A stretch of DNA of 45,055 bases from Azolla pinnata (Eukaryota; Streptophyta; Polypodiopsida; Salviniales; Salviniaceae): assembly GCA_037176905.1 (NCBI GenBank), contig JBBBWG010031053.1, positions 1 through 45,055 on the forward strand, given 5' to 3'. The notes below the pieces were generated by a model. That model worked only from the letters and a program-made list of their open reading frames with translations. It made no database searches and was not told where the DNA came from. Shown one piece after another: positions 33,741 to 44,015 of the stretch; the first letter of the stretch is position 1, and every line of letters starts with the position of its first letter. The position numbers and the translations under genes were made by a program.

Positions 33741-33763
33741 ATATATATGGGTTTGATCTTGAC
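33583..33763 (+). promoter_or_regulatory. Cluster of six W-box cores (TTGAC) before the P450 start
   Basis: TTGAC followed by C or T at 33583, 33668, 33684, 33693, 33703 and 33759. TTGAC(C/T) is the WRKY-factor binding core. Four lie within 40 bp in the second promoter repeat. Stress- or defence-linked control is an inference. Confidence 0.5.
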
Positions 33764-33791
33764 CACAAGAAGAAAGAGCGAGGTCTGAGCT

Positions 33792-36700
33792 ATGGAGCTT
33801 CCACCTGCATTGGAGCTTCTGCTTGCTCTCTCCTCCCACATCGCCCAGAAGCAGCGCAGGAGCTCGGCCCTCCAGCAGCATCAACTGCCCCCTGGCCCTT
33901 CTCACGACTTGGCCTTTGATTTGGCCCGCGACCCTCTCCTGTGCCTCCATCATCTCAAAGATCGCTATGGCTCCACCGTCTCTTTCAGCCTCGCCTCCCA
34001 GCCTATCATCCTCGTCACATCGCCGTAAGTCCCATTTTTCTGCCTATGCACATGCGGGCATGCGTAACGTGCCACCATCAGTTCCATTTTTCTGTCTAGA
34101 ATACATGCATGGTTCTGTGTGTGCAGACATGCATGCATTCGTAAGTGCAGACACACATTCACGCGTGAGTAGATACATACATTCATGCATGCATGCATAG
34201 ATATATACCTACATTCATGCATGCATGCATAGATACATACATACCTATATTCATGCATGTATGCAGAGATACATACATACCTACATCCATCCATGCATGC
34301 ATGCATGCATAGATACATACATACCTACATTCATGCATGCATCCATAGATCCATACATACCTACATGCATGCTTGCATGCATAGATACATACATACCTAC
34401 ATGTATGCATGCATGCATATATGCAAATCTACATGCTACCGACACTATGTTTATGCAACAAGCTTTTGACATACTTTGGCCAATATATATGTATCATCAG
34501 AAGTTGGTTGAATTTTCAATTGTAGGAAGCTTGCCAAGGAAGTCCTGGTAACTAAGAGCAAAACATTTGTGAAGGTACAACCCTCTCGAAATCAACCCAC
34601 TTCCTTTGTAATCTTACCAGAACTGTTCAGAAAAACAGGACAATATAGTTAGATTTTCTGACCGATGCTTAACATATTTACTTTGGCTTTTTTTCTCGCT
34701 AGGAGATCAACGAATTACATGTCTCCATGATTTTTTTGATCCTCTTCCAGGATGGCACAGCGTTGTTGACATAGATTTTCTGGCTGAGTTTTTTCTCATT
34801 AAGAGATCGAGTAATGTTTTCACTATGGTTTTTCTTTCATTCTCACCATAATTCTTCCAAAATGGCACAGCGTTATTGACATAGATTATGTAGATGATGC
34901 TAAAAACAAGTATTCTGAGATTTTTCTCACTAAGAGATTGGCGAATGTCTCATTATGATTTCTCTTCGACTCTTTTCCAGAAAGGTACGGCATTTTTCCC
35001 TGGGAGCAGCCTTACCGGAAATGGTCTCCTAGTTAGTGATGGAGATATATGGCTAAGACAGAGACGCCTTTGCAACCCCGCTTTCCGCAAAAGTATTGTG
35101 GATACGTATGCGCAGGTTGCCAATTGTTATTGGTTTGTTGTTGTTTATTCACACCATACTTATAAAATGTTTAAGAATACTCGGAAGCATTTAACACACT
35201 CCAAACTGCAATTGCAAAACTGTTCCATAAATTCAATATGTCTTTTCGTACTCCAAACATCCTATGTATTCAACAAGTATTAAATGCTATCAATAAAGGT
35301 ATCGATATGGTTAAAAAAACTCTTTGAGCTGAAACCTTTCTTCTAAAATAAACTCATTTGGAGAATGTTTGCGCATGATTCCTATATGGAATGAAGCTTT
35401 TTATGTGAAAATTGTATGAAATAGGTAGATGAAATCATCTTATGTCAGTACAACTACCTATTATAATCAATTTAATTGTCAAAAGTTTTTAATGTATTTA
35501 AATAATTTATGTCAAATATGCATTGTAAATTAAAAAAAAAATTAAGGTCAAATACTTTAGAAGTACATAGCATATGTATTGCGTGCTAACGATTTTACAA
35601 GATAGATCCACATTTTGTAAGCAGGAAATATTTTGTGTGGATGTATCTGAATATCTTTGGCTGGTCTTGAGTTCGAATCCAGGCGATGGTAGATATAACA
35701 ACCTCGTTCGTGAAGGAAAAATGGCAGAAAAGTTGCATTAGAGATGTCTATAGTGACTTTAACAGTTTGACCATGCAAATCGTCATTAAGACTCTCTTCG
35801 GAGGGGCATCAGGGACGCATGCTTTCAATGAAGTCGTCCAAGCTATCACAACTGCATTCGAGTCATTCACGAGACGTGCAACTTCCATGTTTATAGGTTG
35901 GTTTTATTCGTGTCAATGTTTAATGTGCTTATCCAAATTTGCAATGCTTCCCATGAACATTGGCTTTATATAGAATCCCTTTACACCTCCATGCTCCAAA
36001 CTTAAATCACTTGCAAGCTTAAGATAATCGTTTGAAAAGGGACCGTTTAAAATCACAAATCAGGAAAGTCCTTTTGTCAGGTGTATCCAGTCCTAAGCAT
36101 GTAAATAGAGAACTACCAAAGAAATTTGAAAACTGTTAAAAGGGCAATCCTCATCTTGAGTATGCCCAGTGCACTTCCAACATCAATGCTATTTCAACTA
36201 TTTACTGTTTGGCGGTTTTTGCTTCAATGAATTGATGCCATTCGAATATTGGTATTGCATTTATACTCTGATCCATACCCTGGGATTGTCTCAAAACTGA
36301 TGTATTTTTCTTTTTATCCATGGATTGAGTGAGTGCTACAAACATTATGCAGCAAAGGAATAACATGTGGAATTTTTTGTTGTTGCAGTGCCCGAATGGG
36401 TTCCAACACCTGAGAATGTAGCATTTAACATGGCCATAAAGAAATTGGATAGTGTTGTATATAGTGTTATCCAAGAAAGAAGAGCTTCCGTAGCTTCTGA
36501 TGGCCTTCCTACTCTAAAATTTCAAGACCTCCTTACACAGTTGCTATTGGTAATGCTTAATTCTTATCTTTCCATCAAAGCTAAGCATTAATTTCTGTTA
36601 AAAAGTAATTCTACGTTTCCTGTTTCCTAGTGGTAAAAGCCTCTAAACAAACTGTCTTTTTTTGTGTCAGAGATTTGAAATAGTGCAAATGAATGTGTTT

Positions 36701-38244
36701 TTAAAGATGAAGTTGAATGTCAACAGGCCAAAGACGATGACCATTCAACCATGAGCGATCAACATTTACGTGACGAGCTGATGACCATGCTAGTTGCTGT
36801 ATGTACTAAACCACAATATGGTAACACTTTGTTTTCCATCACATGGTGGTTTTGCTTTGAATATGGTATGCGTTTTGCTTTGTTTTCGTCAGTAGAAAAT
36901 TTATATGCTTTGAAAATTTTGTTTTCATCAGACAGTCCACTTTTTTCTTGGCTGGATGGACATAAGGTTTCCATATTATGATTCTTATTTTTTTATAGCA
37001 TGTTCAGATCATTTATTTGAGCTCATTTGCTTTTTCATAATACCACTCCTTTATGTTTGTTGTACTGTGGATGGGTGCATATACTCCACCTTATTGTATT
37101 TTTTTGTCTCATGGATAAACCCTAATCACTTATGAAGGTGTGTCAATATATCTTTCCTTCTTTCTATAGTTTACTTGTTGTAATGCAAGAAGGGTATCAT
37201 AACTCCACTAGTGGTTCCAGAAACAGAGCATTTTCTCTCAGCATGTTTTGTTTTACTAAGGGAAATGGATTTTCTATGCTTCCCAACAATAGGGCCAAGA
37301 GACGTCTGCCATTCTATTAGCATGGTGTATGCAAATGCTAGCTGTGTATCCTCAGCTGCAAGACAAACTGTACATGGAAATGGAGAATGTTGTTGGTGAA
37401 AGAATGCCTTGTCACACTGACATAGCAAACTTACCGTTAAGTTGGCAAAACTATGTTCTTATCTTGGTCGACTTGATTCAAAATATTAAGTATGCTAATA
37501 GCAAAAACAAATCAGATGATAACAACCGAATTGTGCTCTGGCAGATATACTGAAGCATTTGTTCTAGAAACTATGCGCTTGATGCCACCGGCCTACATTA
37601 TAGGGCGATGTGCAAATTTGGACACATCACTTGGGCCATGGGAAGTTCCTAAAGGGACGAGTGTTCTCATAGCCATATATTTGTTACATCGAGATCCCTT
37701 ATATTGGGAGAGGTAAGGCTATCCTTGAGTTTAGTATATTTCCCGATTACTACACCATTATATTGATGGGAAATCACATGATTCTCTCCTCTGTAGGCCA
37801 TTGGAGTTCAATCCTTCCAGGTGGCTCAAAGGAAAATCAGTCAGCAAACCCTTTGAAAACCCTAGCTATTGGCCTTTTGGAGGTGGTCCAAGGACATGTA
37901 TTGGCATGGGATTTGCTATGATGGAGGCATGCTTGGTAAAGAAAATCTCAAACCATATTATTGCTGAAAGAAATGATCTTTTAATGCCTGCAACAGTCTT
38001 TTATGAACACTGTATCTTGTTGCATTTAGCATCAGGCAAACTTGTGGAAAGGATATCGTGATTTTCACAGCTTACTATTTGATGGTTTTGCGCTTGCTAG
38101 GTGCTCTGCATCACTGTTCGGAAGTTTAAGGTGTCACTGCCAGATGGTGTGCAGATGGCCAAACCAAAGCCAATGATTACATTAAGGCCCGAAGATAAAG
38201 TAGAATTGGAACTCATCGAGCGGAGACCATTATCGGCATATTGA
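33792..38244 (+). CDS. Cytochrome P450 monooxygenase, ten exons
   Basis: Exons 33792-34024, 34526-34574, 34981-35115, 35683-35896, 36389-36549, 36727-36798, 37293-37435, 37545-37712, 37797-37935 and 38101-38244; all GT-AG and in frame, 485 residues. Hinge LPPGPS near residue 33 follows a short, weakly hydrophobic N-terminus. Helix C region WLRQRRLCNPAFRK; I-helix AGQETS at 288-293 (usually AGxxTT/S); ExxR in LETMRL (Glu344, Arg347); PLEFNPSRW; haem loop PFGGGPRTCIGMGFAMMEA with Cys426. All catalytic motifs are present, so it should be an active haem monooxygenase. The family is uncertain: it looks nearer the CYP97/CYP746-type plastid-and-algal group than the A-type families, and I could not confirm this. 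Exon 7 uses donor GTTAAG at 37436, chosen because it alone keeps LPYTEAF in frame. Substrate unknown. Confidence 0.9.
34170..34430 (+). repeat. CATACATACCTACATTCATG minisatellite in P450 intron 1
   Basis: About seven tandem units of 35-45 bp built of ACATACCTACATTCATGCAT and GCATGCATAGATACATACAT. Spurious Met/His/Cys-rich frames on both strands come from it. Confidence 0.92.
34688..34993 (+). repeat. Triplicated segment spanning the P450 intron 2/exon 3 junction
   Basis: Three diverged copies (about 34688-34790, 34791-34918, 34919-34993). Each has TTTTTCTC..TAAGAGAT, then a CTTCCA(G/A) acceptor-like site followed by (G/A)ATGGCACAGCGTTRTTGAC in copies 1-2 and AAAGGTACGGCATTTTTCCC in the real exon. 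Copy 1 reads DGTALLT then stop; the real exon reads KGTAFFP. Confidence 0.85.
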
Positions 38245-40791
38245 GACTCTTGGGGGCGGCCAATGTTTGGGCAATCCTAGAACCTAAACAGAATTATATC
38301 AGTTTCTTCCAAAATGAATTGCCTTCGCAGGGTGGAATTAAGAATGTGCCACAGTTAAAATAGTGCCAAGAATGAAACAACTTTTGATATATACTATACT
38401 ATTTCATACAAAGATTCCTGCCACCTTAGTGAAATACTGAATGTTTTGCTTTGCCTCTGAAGAAAATCAGAGAGAACTGTGTACAGTATTCGGGGTTGAT
38501 GAACAATGGCAAAGTGGCAGCAAAAAAATGTAACATTATACCAGAAAACACTAATTAATGGTCATAGAAGCCAGATGAATTGAGCGGAGTTTTCTTGAAA
38601 ATGCATGTTTGCACACATGAATCAGAGAAATAATCTGAATGCTAATACCAGGATCAAAGGTATTGTTGATGCTAGCATGTCCTTTTGTGTGTGTGTGCCT
38701 AACTAAAGTGTTCATTGTTTTTTTTTCTTTTGAATAGTTCAAGAATCAAAGGCTGAGCAAGCCAACAACTAATGGGGGAGAGGTTTCGAGTTCATCGCCT
38801 TGGAGAAAGCGGCGAGGTTCGATGCATTTGCGCAGGTTAATGGAGCGCGCTCGAGTACATTGAACTTGGTCAGCTCGACAGTGGAGAGTATGGGCCTGAA
38901 ATCCTCTCTTCGGTGAGTAACAATCCTTTGATGCAAGAATGCTTTATGAGATGTTCATGACCGGCGTTTTTGTGCAAGGTTGCGCCACGTGCTTGCTCTC
39001 TGACAAAACTAATGGGATAGATCGCGTGTGAGTATGTGATTGGTTTGTATTATACAACATCTTCAGCTCTTCGGCATCGTGAAGGGCAGGTTGACTACAT
39101 ACAGGTAAGTTGCCATTGTGACTATTTCAAGCTCTTATTCTGTCGGATGACTACAAAGTTGATCGAGATCTGGATATATATATATATTTGCATTGAAGTG
39201 GATAATTGTATATACAGATGTCGGTATGTGTTGAAGCAATTTTTTTGTTTGTTTGTGTTTTTCCACTGTAACCAGATACAGAGCAGGGGAATTGTGGATG
39301 CCTGACATACTCGGACATGGGACTTCCATCACATGCCTCCCTGCCTTTTTCGATTGGGCTTGAGCTTCCAATCCTACCAGCATTCCATATGTCTTATTTG
39401 TGGGTAGTCGGTTGTTGGCGATGCCGTTGTCTGTGTATAGACATTTTGTAATCGCCTGAGAGAAAATCTCTCCAAAGTAGTGGAGATGACTATCTTGATG
39501 ATGATGGATGGGGCTTCTTCATCTTGATATGCTTCGTGACACGATACACGTACAATACTTTGGATATGCTTCACCCTGATGTGGGTGCTTCCATGGCACG
39601 ATGCGATAACACATGTTATTGCCACGAGAGCCAGTGGCCTCTCAAAGCGCCGAAGGGCCAACATAGAAAACACAGGCTGACCTTTTAGAAGCCAGAGCCT
39701 AGAAAGGTCTCCTTCCCTTTGCTGTTGCCTGAGGAGCTAACAAGACCTTATGATAACTATATCACAGTACACAACTGTCATTCTTTAATAATTGACTCGG
39801 TGGAGGAACGAGCACCGCCTTTGTACAAGCCAAAATGATACTGGAAGCCTATAACCGACTCTGATGAAGCGAATGACCGACGTTGGCCCACACGGATCAG
39901 CTCCTGATTCTTCAGTAATATATCTCTTGATGCGATGCACTGCCTGTCGAACTGCTGCTCGTAGAATGCAAAGATTTGCGTGCGACATGCGTGCTCATCA
40001 CGAATGGATGGCCAGCGAGCGGAGCCGATCTGTATCTGCTTGCTCGAAGTTATGCCACATTTAGTGGTTAGCAGTAGTGGTCTTGTCCGATGAAGATGAA
40101 GCCATTGGCCCCAAGAAATGTATATGCAATATTCTCCTTGGGGCCGATCGGCCTTGATGAACAGCTTGAAGCGATCATTAATGAGCTCATGTTTGTAATC
40201 GAACGGCTGTGGGGAGGGGCTTAGTTGGGGTAGGCCATGAATGCACGTGGTGGAAATGAGGTCAAAGATGACGATTGTTCGCTGTGGGGAGCGGGAAAAA
40301 AGTTGCCGGGAGGAGCTCCTTGCCACACATGCACAACCGATCGATCGATCGATCGATCGTTTGTTGACGGAGAAGCGCGAGGAAAAGGATCATGTGCAGG
40401 GGCAGTCTTGAGCCGTACCTCTCGGAACAGAGCCAACAGATGCTGTTGGGTACCCAGCGCCGATCCTGAAACACTGCGATGCTGGCTCCAGAGGATAGAT
40501 CGATCCATGATCACAGGCGTCGCATAGGTGCGCACGTTTCTGGGATAATAGAGAAAAGAGACACATGGGCGAAAACGATGCCCATAAACAGCGAGGTTCG
40601 GACACGTAGTTAGCAACAGCGTCTTCTTGTTGGCCCCGATGGGAATACAGATTGGAAAAAGCCACGACTTGAAAATGGCACCGAGCCGAAGAAGAAGGAT
40701 TTATATCGTCACATGCGTTTGGTGCATCGCGGTCTGACCTCTCTCTCCACGGCTGCGTCTCTGAGCTCATCTTCGGAGCCTCATCTTCTTT
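38245..40791. other. Spacer between the P450 and kinase genes, no recognised gene
   Basis: The first part is the P450 3' untranslated region. Between about 38.75 and 40.7 kb the sequence is less AT-rich and has a few open frames, the longest a 182-codon minus-strand frame (39778-40326), none matching a family I recognise. A (GATC)n run lies at 40338-40359. A plant-specific or non-coding transcript cannot be excluded. Confidence 0.5.
40338..40359. repeat. (GATC)n microsatellite
   Basis: Five GATC/CGAT units forming a self-complementary tract, like the blocks at 24.1-24.4 kb. Confidence 0.93.
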
Positions 40792-40995
40792 CTGAGCTCT
40801 GTTTTGACCGTCTGCTTCTTCCTCCGAGCTTTGTTTTGATCATCTGCTTCTTCCGAGCTTTGTTTTGATCATCTGCTTCTTCCGAGCTTTGTTTTGATCA
40901 TCTGTTTCTTCTGAGATTTTTTTTTATCATCATCCACTTCTTTGAGCTTTTCTTGATCATCATCTGGCTTCTTCTTCTGAGCTCATCTTCATTAG
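40792..40995 (+). repeat. 30-bp minisatellite upstream of the kinase gene
   Basis: Six units of CCGAGCTTTGTTTTGATCAT followed by CTGCTTCTT, the last two degenerate. Each holds a TGATCA palindrome. Lies about 500-700 bp before the kinase start codon. Confidence 0.93.
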
Positions 40996-41235
40996 AAAAA
41001 GAAAAAACAAAAAAACAAGGGGAAAAAAAACAAAAGGGAAGAGAGAGAGAGAGGAAAAAAGCGCGGGAGAGACCTCCACGTGGCAGGTGCCGGCTGACGT
41101 GGCGCCACGTCATCGCGCGGGCCCCTTTTTTGTCGTTTTCCCGGGCTTTTATTGTTTTTTGGGGGCGGGAATTTCTTGTTTATTATAAAATTGGCTCCGC
41201 TTCCCTTCCGTCTTCCCCGTCCTTCCTCTGTCGCA

Positions 41236-41445
41236 AACCCTAGAAATTCCTCCATTTTCTGCAGCTCTCGATCCTCGGAAACCCTAATCCGGACCTCTCA
41301 ATCCTCGGAAACCCTAAAACAGGGCCTCTCCATCCTCGAAAACCCTAAAACAGGACCTCCATCCCTTTCTCCCTTCCCTCCTGCGCCTCTTCCTTTGTGG
41401 TTCCTTTTGGATTCCCCTGTGCAGCGATCGATCGAAACCCTAACT
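41236..41445 (+). promoter_or_regulatory. Five telo-boxes in repeated leader sequence of the kinase gene
   Basis: AAACCCTA occurs at about 41237, 41279, 41309, 41341 and 41436. The middle three lie in tandem units of about 30 bp (CTCTCNATCCTCGGAAACCC, TAAAACAGG). Telo-boxes are bound by TRB-type factors and mark promoters and leaders of growth-related plant genes. Confidence 0.6.
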
Positions 41446-41458
41446 TGCTCATCAGCCG

Positions 41459-41498
41459 TTTCCTTCCTTCCTTCCTTCCTTCCTTCCTTCCTTCCTTC
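41459..41498 (+). repeat. (CCTT)n microsatellite directly before the kinase start codon
   Basis: Nine to ten CTTC units ending 5 bp before ATG. A pyrimidine tract in this position would be in the leader. Confidence 0.93.
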
Positions 41499-41503
41499 AC
41501 CAT

Positions 41504-43657
41504 ATGGGCGCCGAGCCGCCATCGCTCTGCTGCATCTTGTTCGGCGGGAAGAAGGGCCTCGCAGAGAAGGCACGAAGGCTGGTCGACAGCTACCGCCTAG
41601 AGCTCAAAGACATCACCATCCAGGAGCGCATCGGCGAGGGCGCCTCCAGCGTCGTGTACAAGGGTCTGTACAAGGGCGTCAAGGTGGCCATCAAGCAGTT
41701 GAAGAGCTGTGGCAAAGGGAGCGATTCAGAGCGGGCGTTCCGAAGGGAGGTGCTGAGCCTCATGTCGTGTGTCCATAAGAACGTGCTAAAGCTCTATGGG
41801 GTCTTGGTGGTGGTCTCGTCCAAGGGCGAGGAACTGTGGATTGTGACCAAGTTCATGGAGGGCGGGTCGCTGCAGAAGTACTTGATGCAACGGAATCATC
41901 TCAAGTTGAGAGAGATACTCAGAATAGCCGAAGATATCGCCCGGGGCATGGAGTTCTTGCATTCCAAAGGCATCATGCATATGTATGTATATCTATGCCC
42001 TTGTCTACGTATGTGTGTTTGTGTATGTATATATGGATGCTTGCGTTCCAGAGGCATCATGTAGATGTATGTGTATCTATGTCTCTGACTATGTACGCAA
42101 TGTCTGTGATCTTGTATGTACGTATCTATGTGTCAATGCCATTGAAATGGACACTGCTTGTGGTCGGATTGCCAGAATATTATCTGCTTCTTCCCACTCT
42201 TCCAGAATTCTCGGACTATACCCAGTTGTTTGCGTGTTTGAGGCGTTGAAGTCTAATATTGAACATGGTAGGTGCTGATGCATGCAGGGATTTGAAGACG
42301 GCCAATGTATTCTTGGATGAAGAAGGTAATGCTGTGATTGGAGATCTTGGTGTGGCCAGGCTAGCCAATGAGAAGGTCGAAAATAGCGCTGACATTTCAG
42401 GAACCTATCGATGGATGGCGCCCGAGGTTAGTGATGGTTTTGCTTTCGCAAGAGTGCATAATTTAATTCCTACTATATATCTTATTTGATTCAGTTCATT
42501 GTTTCTCCATTGTTTTGATTATTGAATCGCATATGTTGTTCATGAATCTGTCTGCCTATACTGCCCCCATTGTATGTGATGGATGACCTTTGCTATATAC
42601 TTAACAATAGAATCTGGATGTGTGGAGTTTTCCACCATTTTATGCTTATGATTTCAGGTAGTCTAGACTGAGATGAAACTTCAAACCACAGGCCTTCAAG
42701 GATGTCCACAAGCATGAAATTGATTTCCCCAAAACAGATTGGCCTAACTTCATTTTCATTATCAGATGGTTGCGATCAGAGAGGCAAAAAGAAAATAACC
42801 ATCAATGACATGGCTGTAAAACATGCCAACATTAAGAAGTTCCGCTTAGGACATGTGCATACAAGTTGGCTAACCAACATGTAATGATAAGGCTTGTAAG
42901 CAGGCGACCATTGGAAGGAGGTTGAGGTTAGAAGCTCTAGGTAGTATGGATCAAGGCATCAAGCTGTAGCTTTGTCCATGCTGATACAATCTCGATAGCC
43001 ATGGTGTAAGTGCTACATCCAGGAAGGAAGTTTTGTCGATGAGCTCACATCGAGTTTTGGATCTGTTTTAATAGAACAACGATTTAGATAGTTTATAGTG
43101 CCCAAAACATGCAACCATAGGGCTGATTGGCGTTAGAGATGGGGGGAAGCATGTGCTACCCATTGTTGGTGTGCATTGGAGCCATTTTGGCAAACTCTTT
43201 TCAACTTAAAACTAAGGCATTTCTTATCTATGAATCTATTTAAATGTTAAACATATGGAGGGGTATCTGATCGATCATGCACGTTTTTCCAGCGTAGTTA
43301 AGGAAACAGGATAATGATGATGCTGATGATGGTGGTGATGATGTGTAGGTGTGTGGGGTGGAGTTTGGAAAGGAAGGTGGATCCTTCAGCTTTAAGAGCG
43401 ATGTGTATAGCTTTGGCATTCTATTGTGGGAGTTGGTGACTTGCAAGATGCCATATGGGGATTACAACCCGGTGCAAGCAGCAGTTGGCGTGGTAATGCA
43501 TGGGCTGCGCCCTCAAATCCCGCCCGATTGCTTCATCCCTCTAAAGTTAATCATTGAAAAGTGCTGGCACAAAGACCCGGCCATTCGCCCCAACTTCTCA
43601 GAAATCCGCAGAATGCTCTATGCCCTCTCCTCCCAACAACAGGGCTTTCAAAGGTGA
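41504..43657 (+). CDS. Raf/TKL-like serine/threonine protein kinase, three exons
   Basis: Exons 41504-41982, 42288-42426 and 43349-43657; GT-AG and in frame, 308 residues. A compact kinase with almost no flanking domains. Start MGAEPPSLCC has Gly2 and Cys9/10, so lipid anchoring is possible but the myristoylation consensus is imperfect. Glycine loop IGEGASSVVYKG at 43-54, VAIK Lys64, DLKTANVFL with catalytic Asp161 and Asn166, metal-binding Asp179 in GDLGVAR (DLG for DFG), GTYRWMAPE, SDVYSFGILLWEL, and a final Arg-containing KDPAIRPNFSEI. It resembles plant Raf-like and related tyrosine-kinase-like kinases. With the only in-frame canonical splice, the HRD Arg becomes Met160 (HMD). Lys, Asp, Asn and Asp are all kept, so activity is possible, with altered activation-loop control. 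Pathway unknown. Confidence 0.88.
41954..42081 (+). repeat. Duplicated exon 1 end plus donor in kinase intron 1
   Basis: TTGCATTCCAAAGGCATCAT at the exon end and TTGCGTTCCAGAGGCATCAT in the intron, 84 bp apart. Both continue with ATGTATGTRTATCTATG, which contains the donor GTATGT. Confidence 0.85.
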
Positions 43658-43668
43658 AGGGGAATTCT

Positions 43669-44015
43669 ACAGCCCAACCCTCTAAAACTCTAAACAGAAT
43701 CTTTGCTTCCAACGTCTGAAGCATGTACATTTATTTTCTCCCACATCTGGCAAATCATGTCTGAAATGTCCAAAATGGGTTGTTCTTCTAGGATTGGCAT
43801 CTTGTTCCGCACATATCATGTCTACCTCATCTGTCCAAATACTGACCCCAACCCTAAGTCCTCAACCCAAAAGGGGATTTTTGCTTCCAGTGCCCAAAAC
43901 ATGTACATTTTTTGTATGCCCACATCCAGTGAACAGGACCAAAATTGTTCAGGATAGCTTGTTCTTTGGGATGATGGGCTACTTGTTTTGCACATATTTG
44001 TGTGTACCTCATCCC
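43669..44015 (+). repeat. Diverged tandem duplication of about 180 bp in the kinase 3' region
   Basis: Two copies share CCCAACCCT, TTTGCTTCCA, CATGTACATTT, CCCACATC, GCACATAT and TACCTCATC in the same order (about 43671-43835 and 43849-44015). Confidence 0.75.

Noticed and set aside
34170-34430. CRISPR-like regular array in P450 intron 1
   Set aside because: The spacing is a degenerate eukaryotic minisatellite without unique spacers; the context is a plant intron.
37430-37445. Donor at 37441 for P450 exon 7
   Set aside because: Gives the wrong phase for YTEAFVLETMRL; GTTAAG at 37436 keeps the frame.
42278-42300. Upstream acceptor that would give ACRDLK in the kinase (AGG for Arg)
   Set aside because: Joining to the exon 1 donor is out of phase, so it cannot produce an open protein with the available GT sites.
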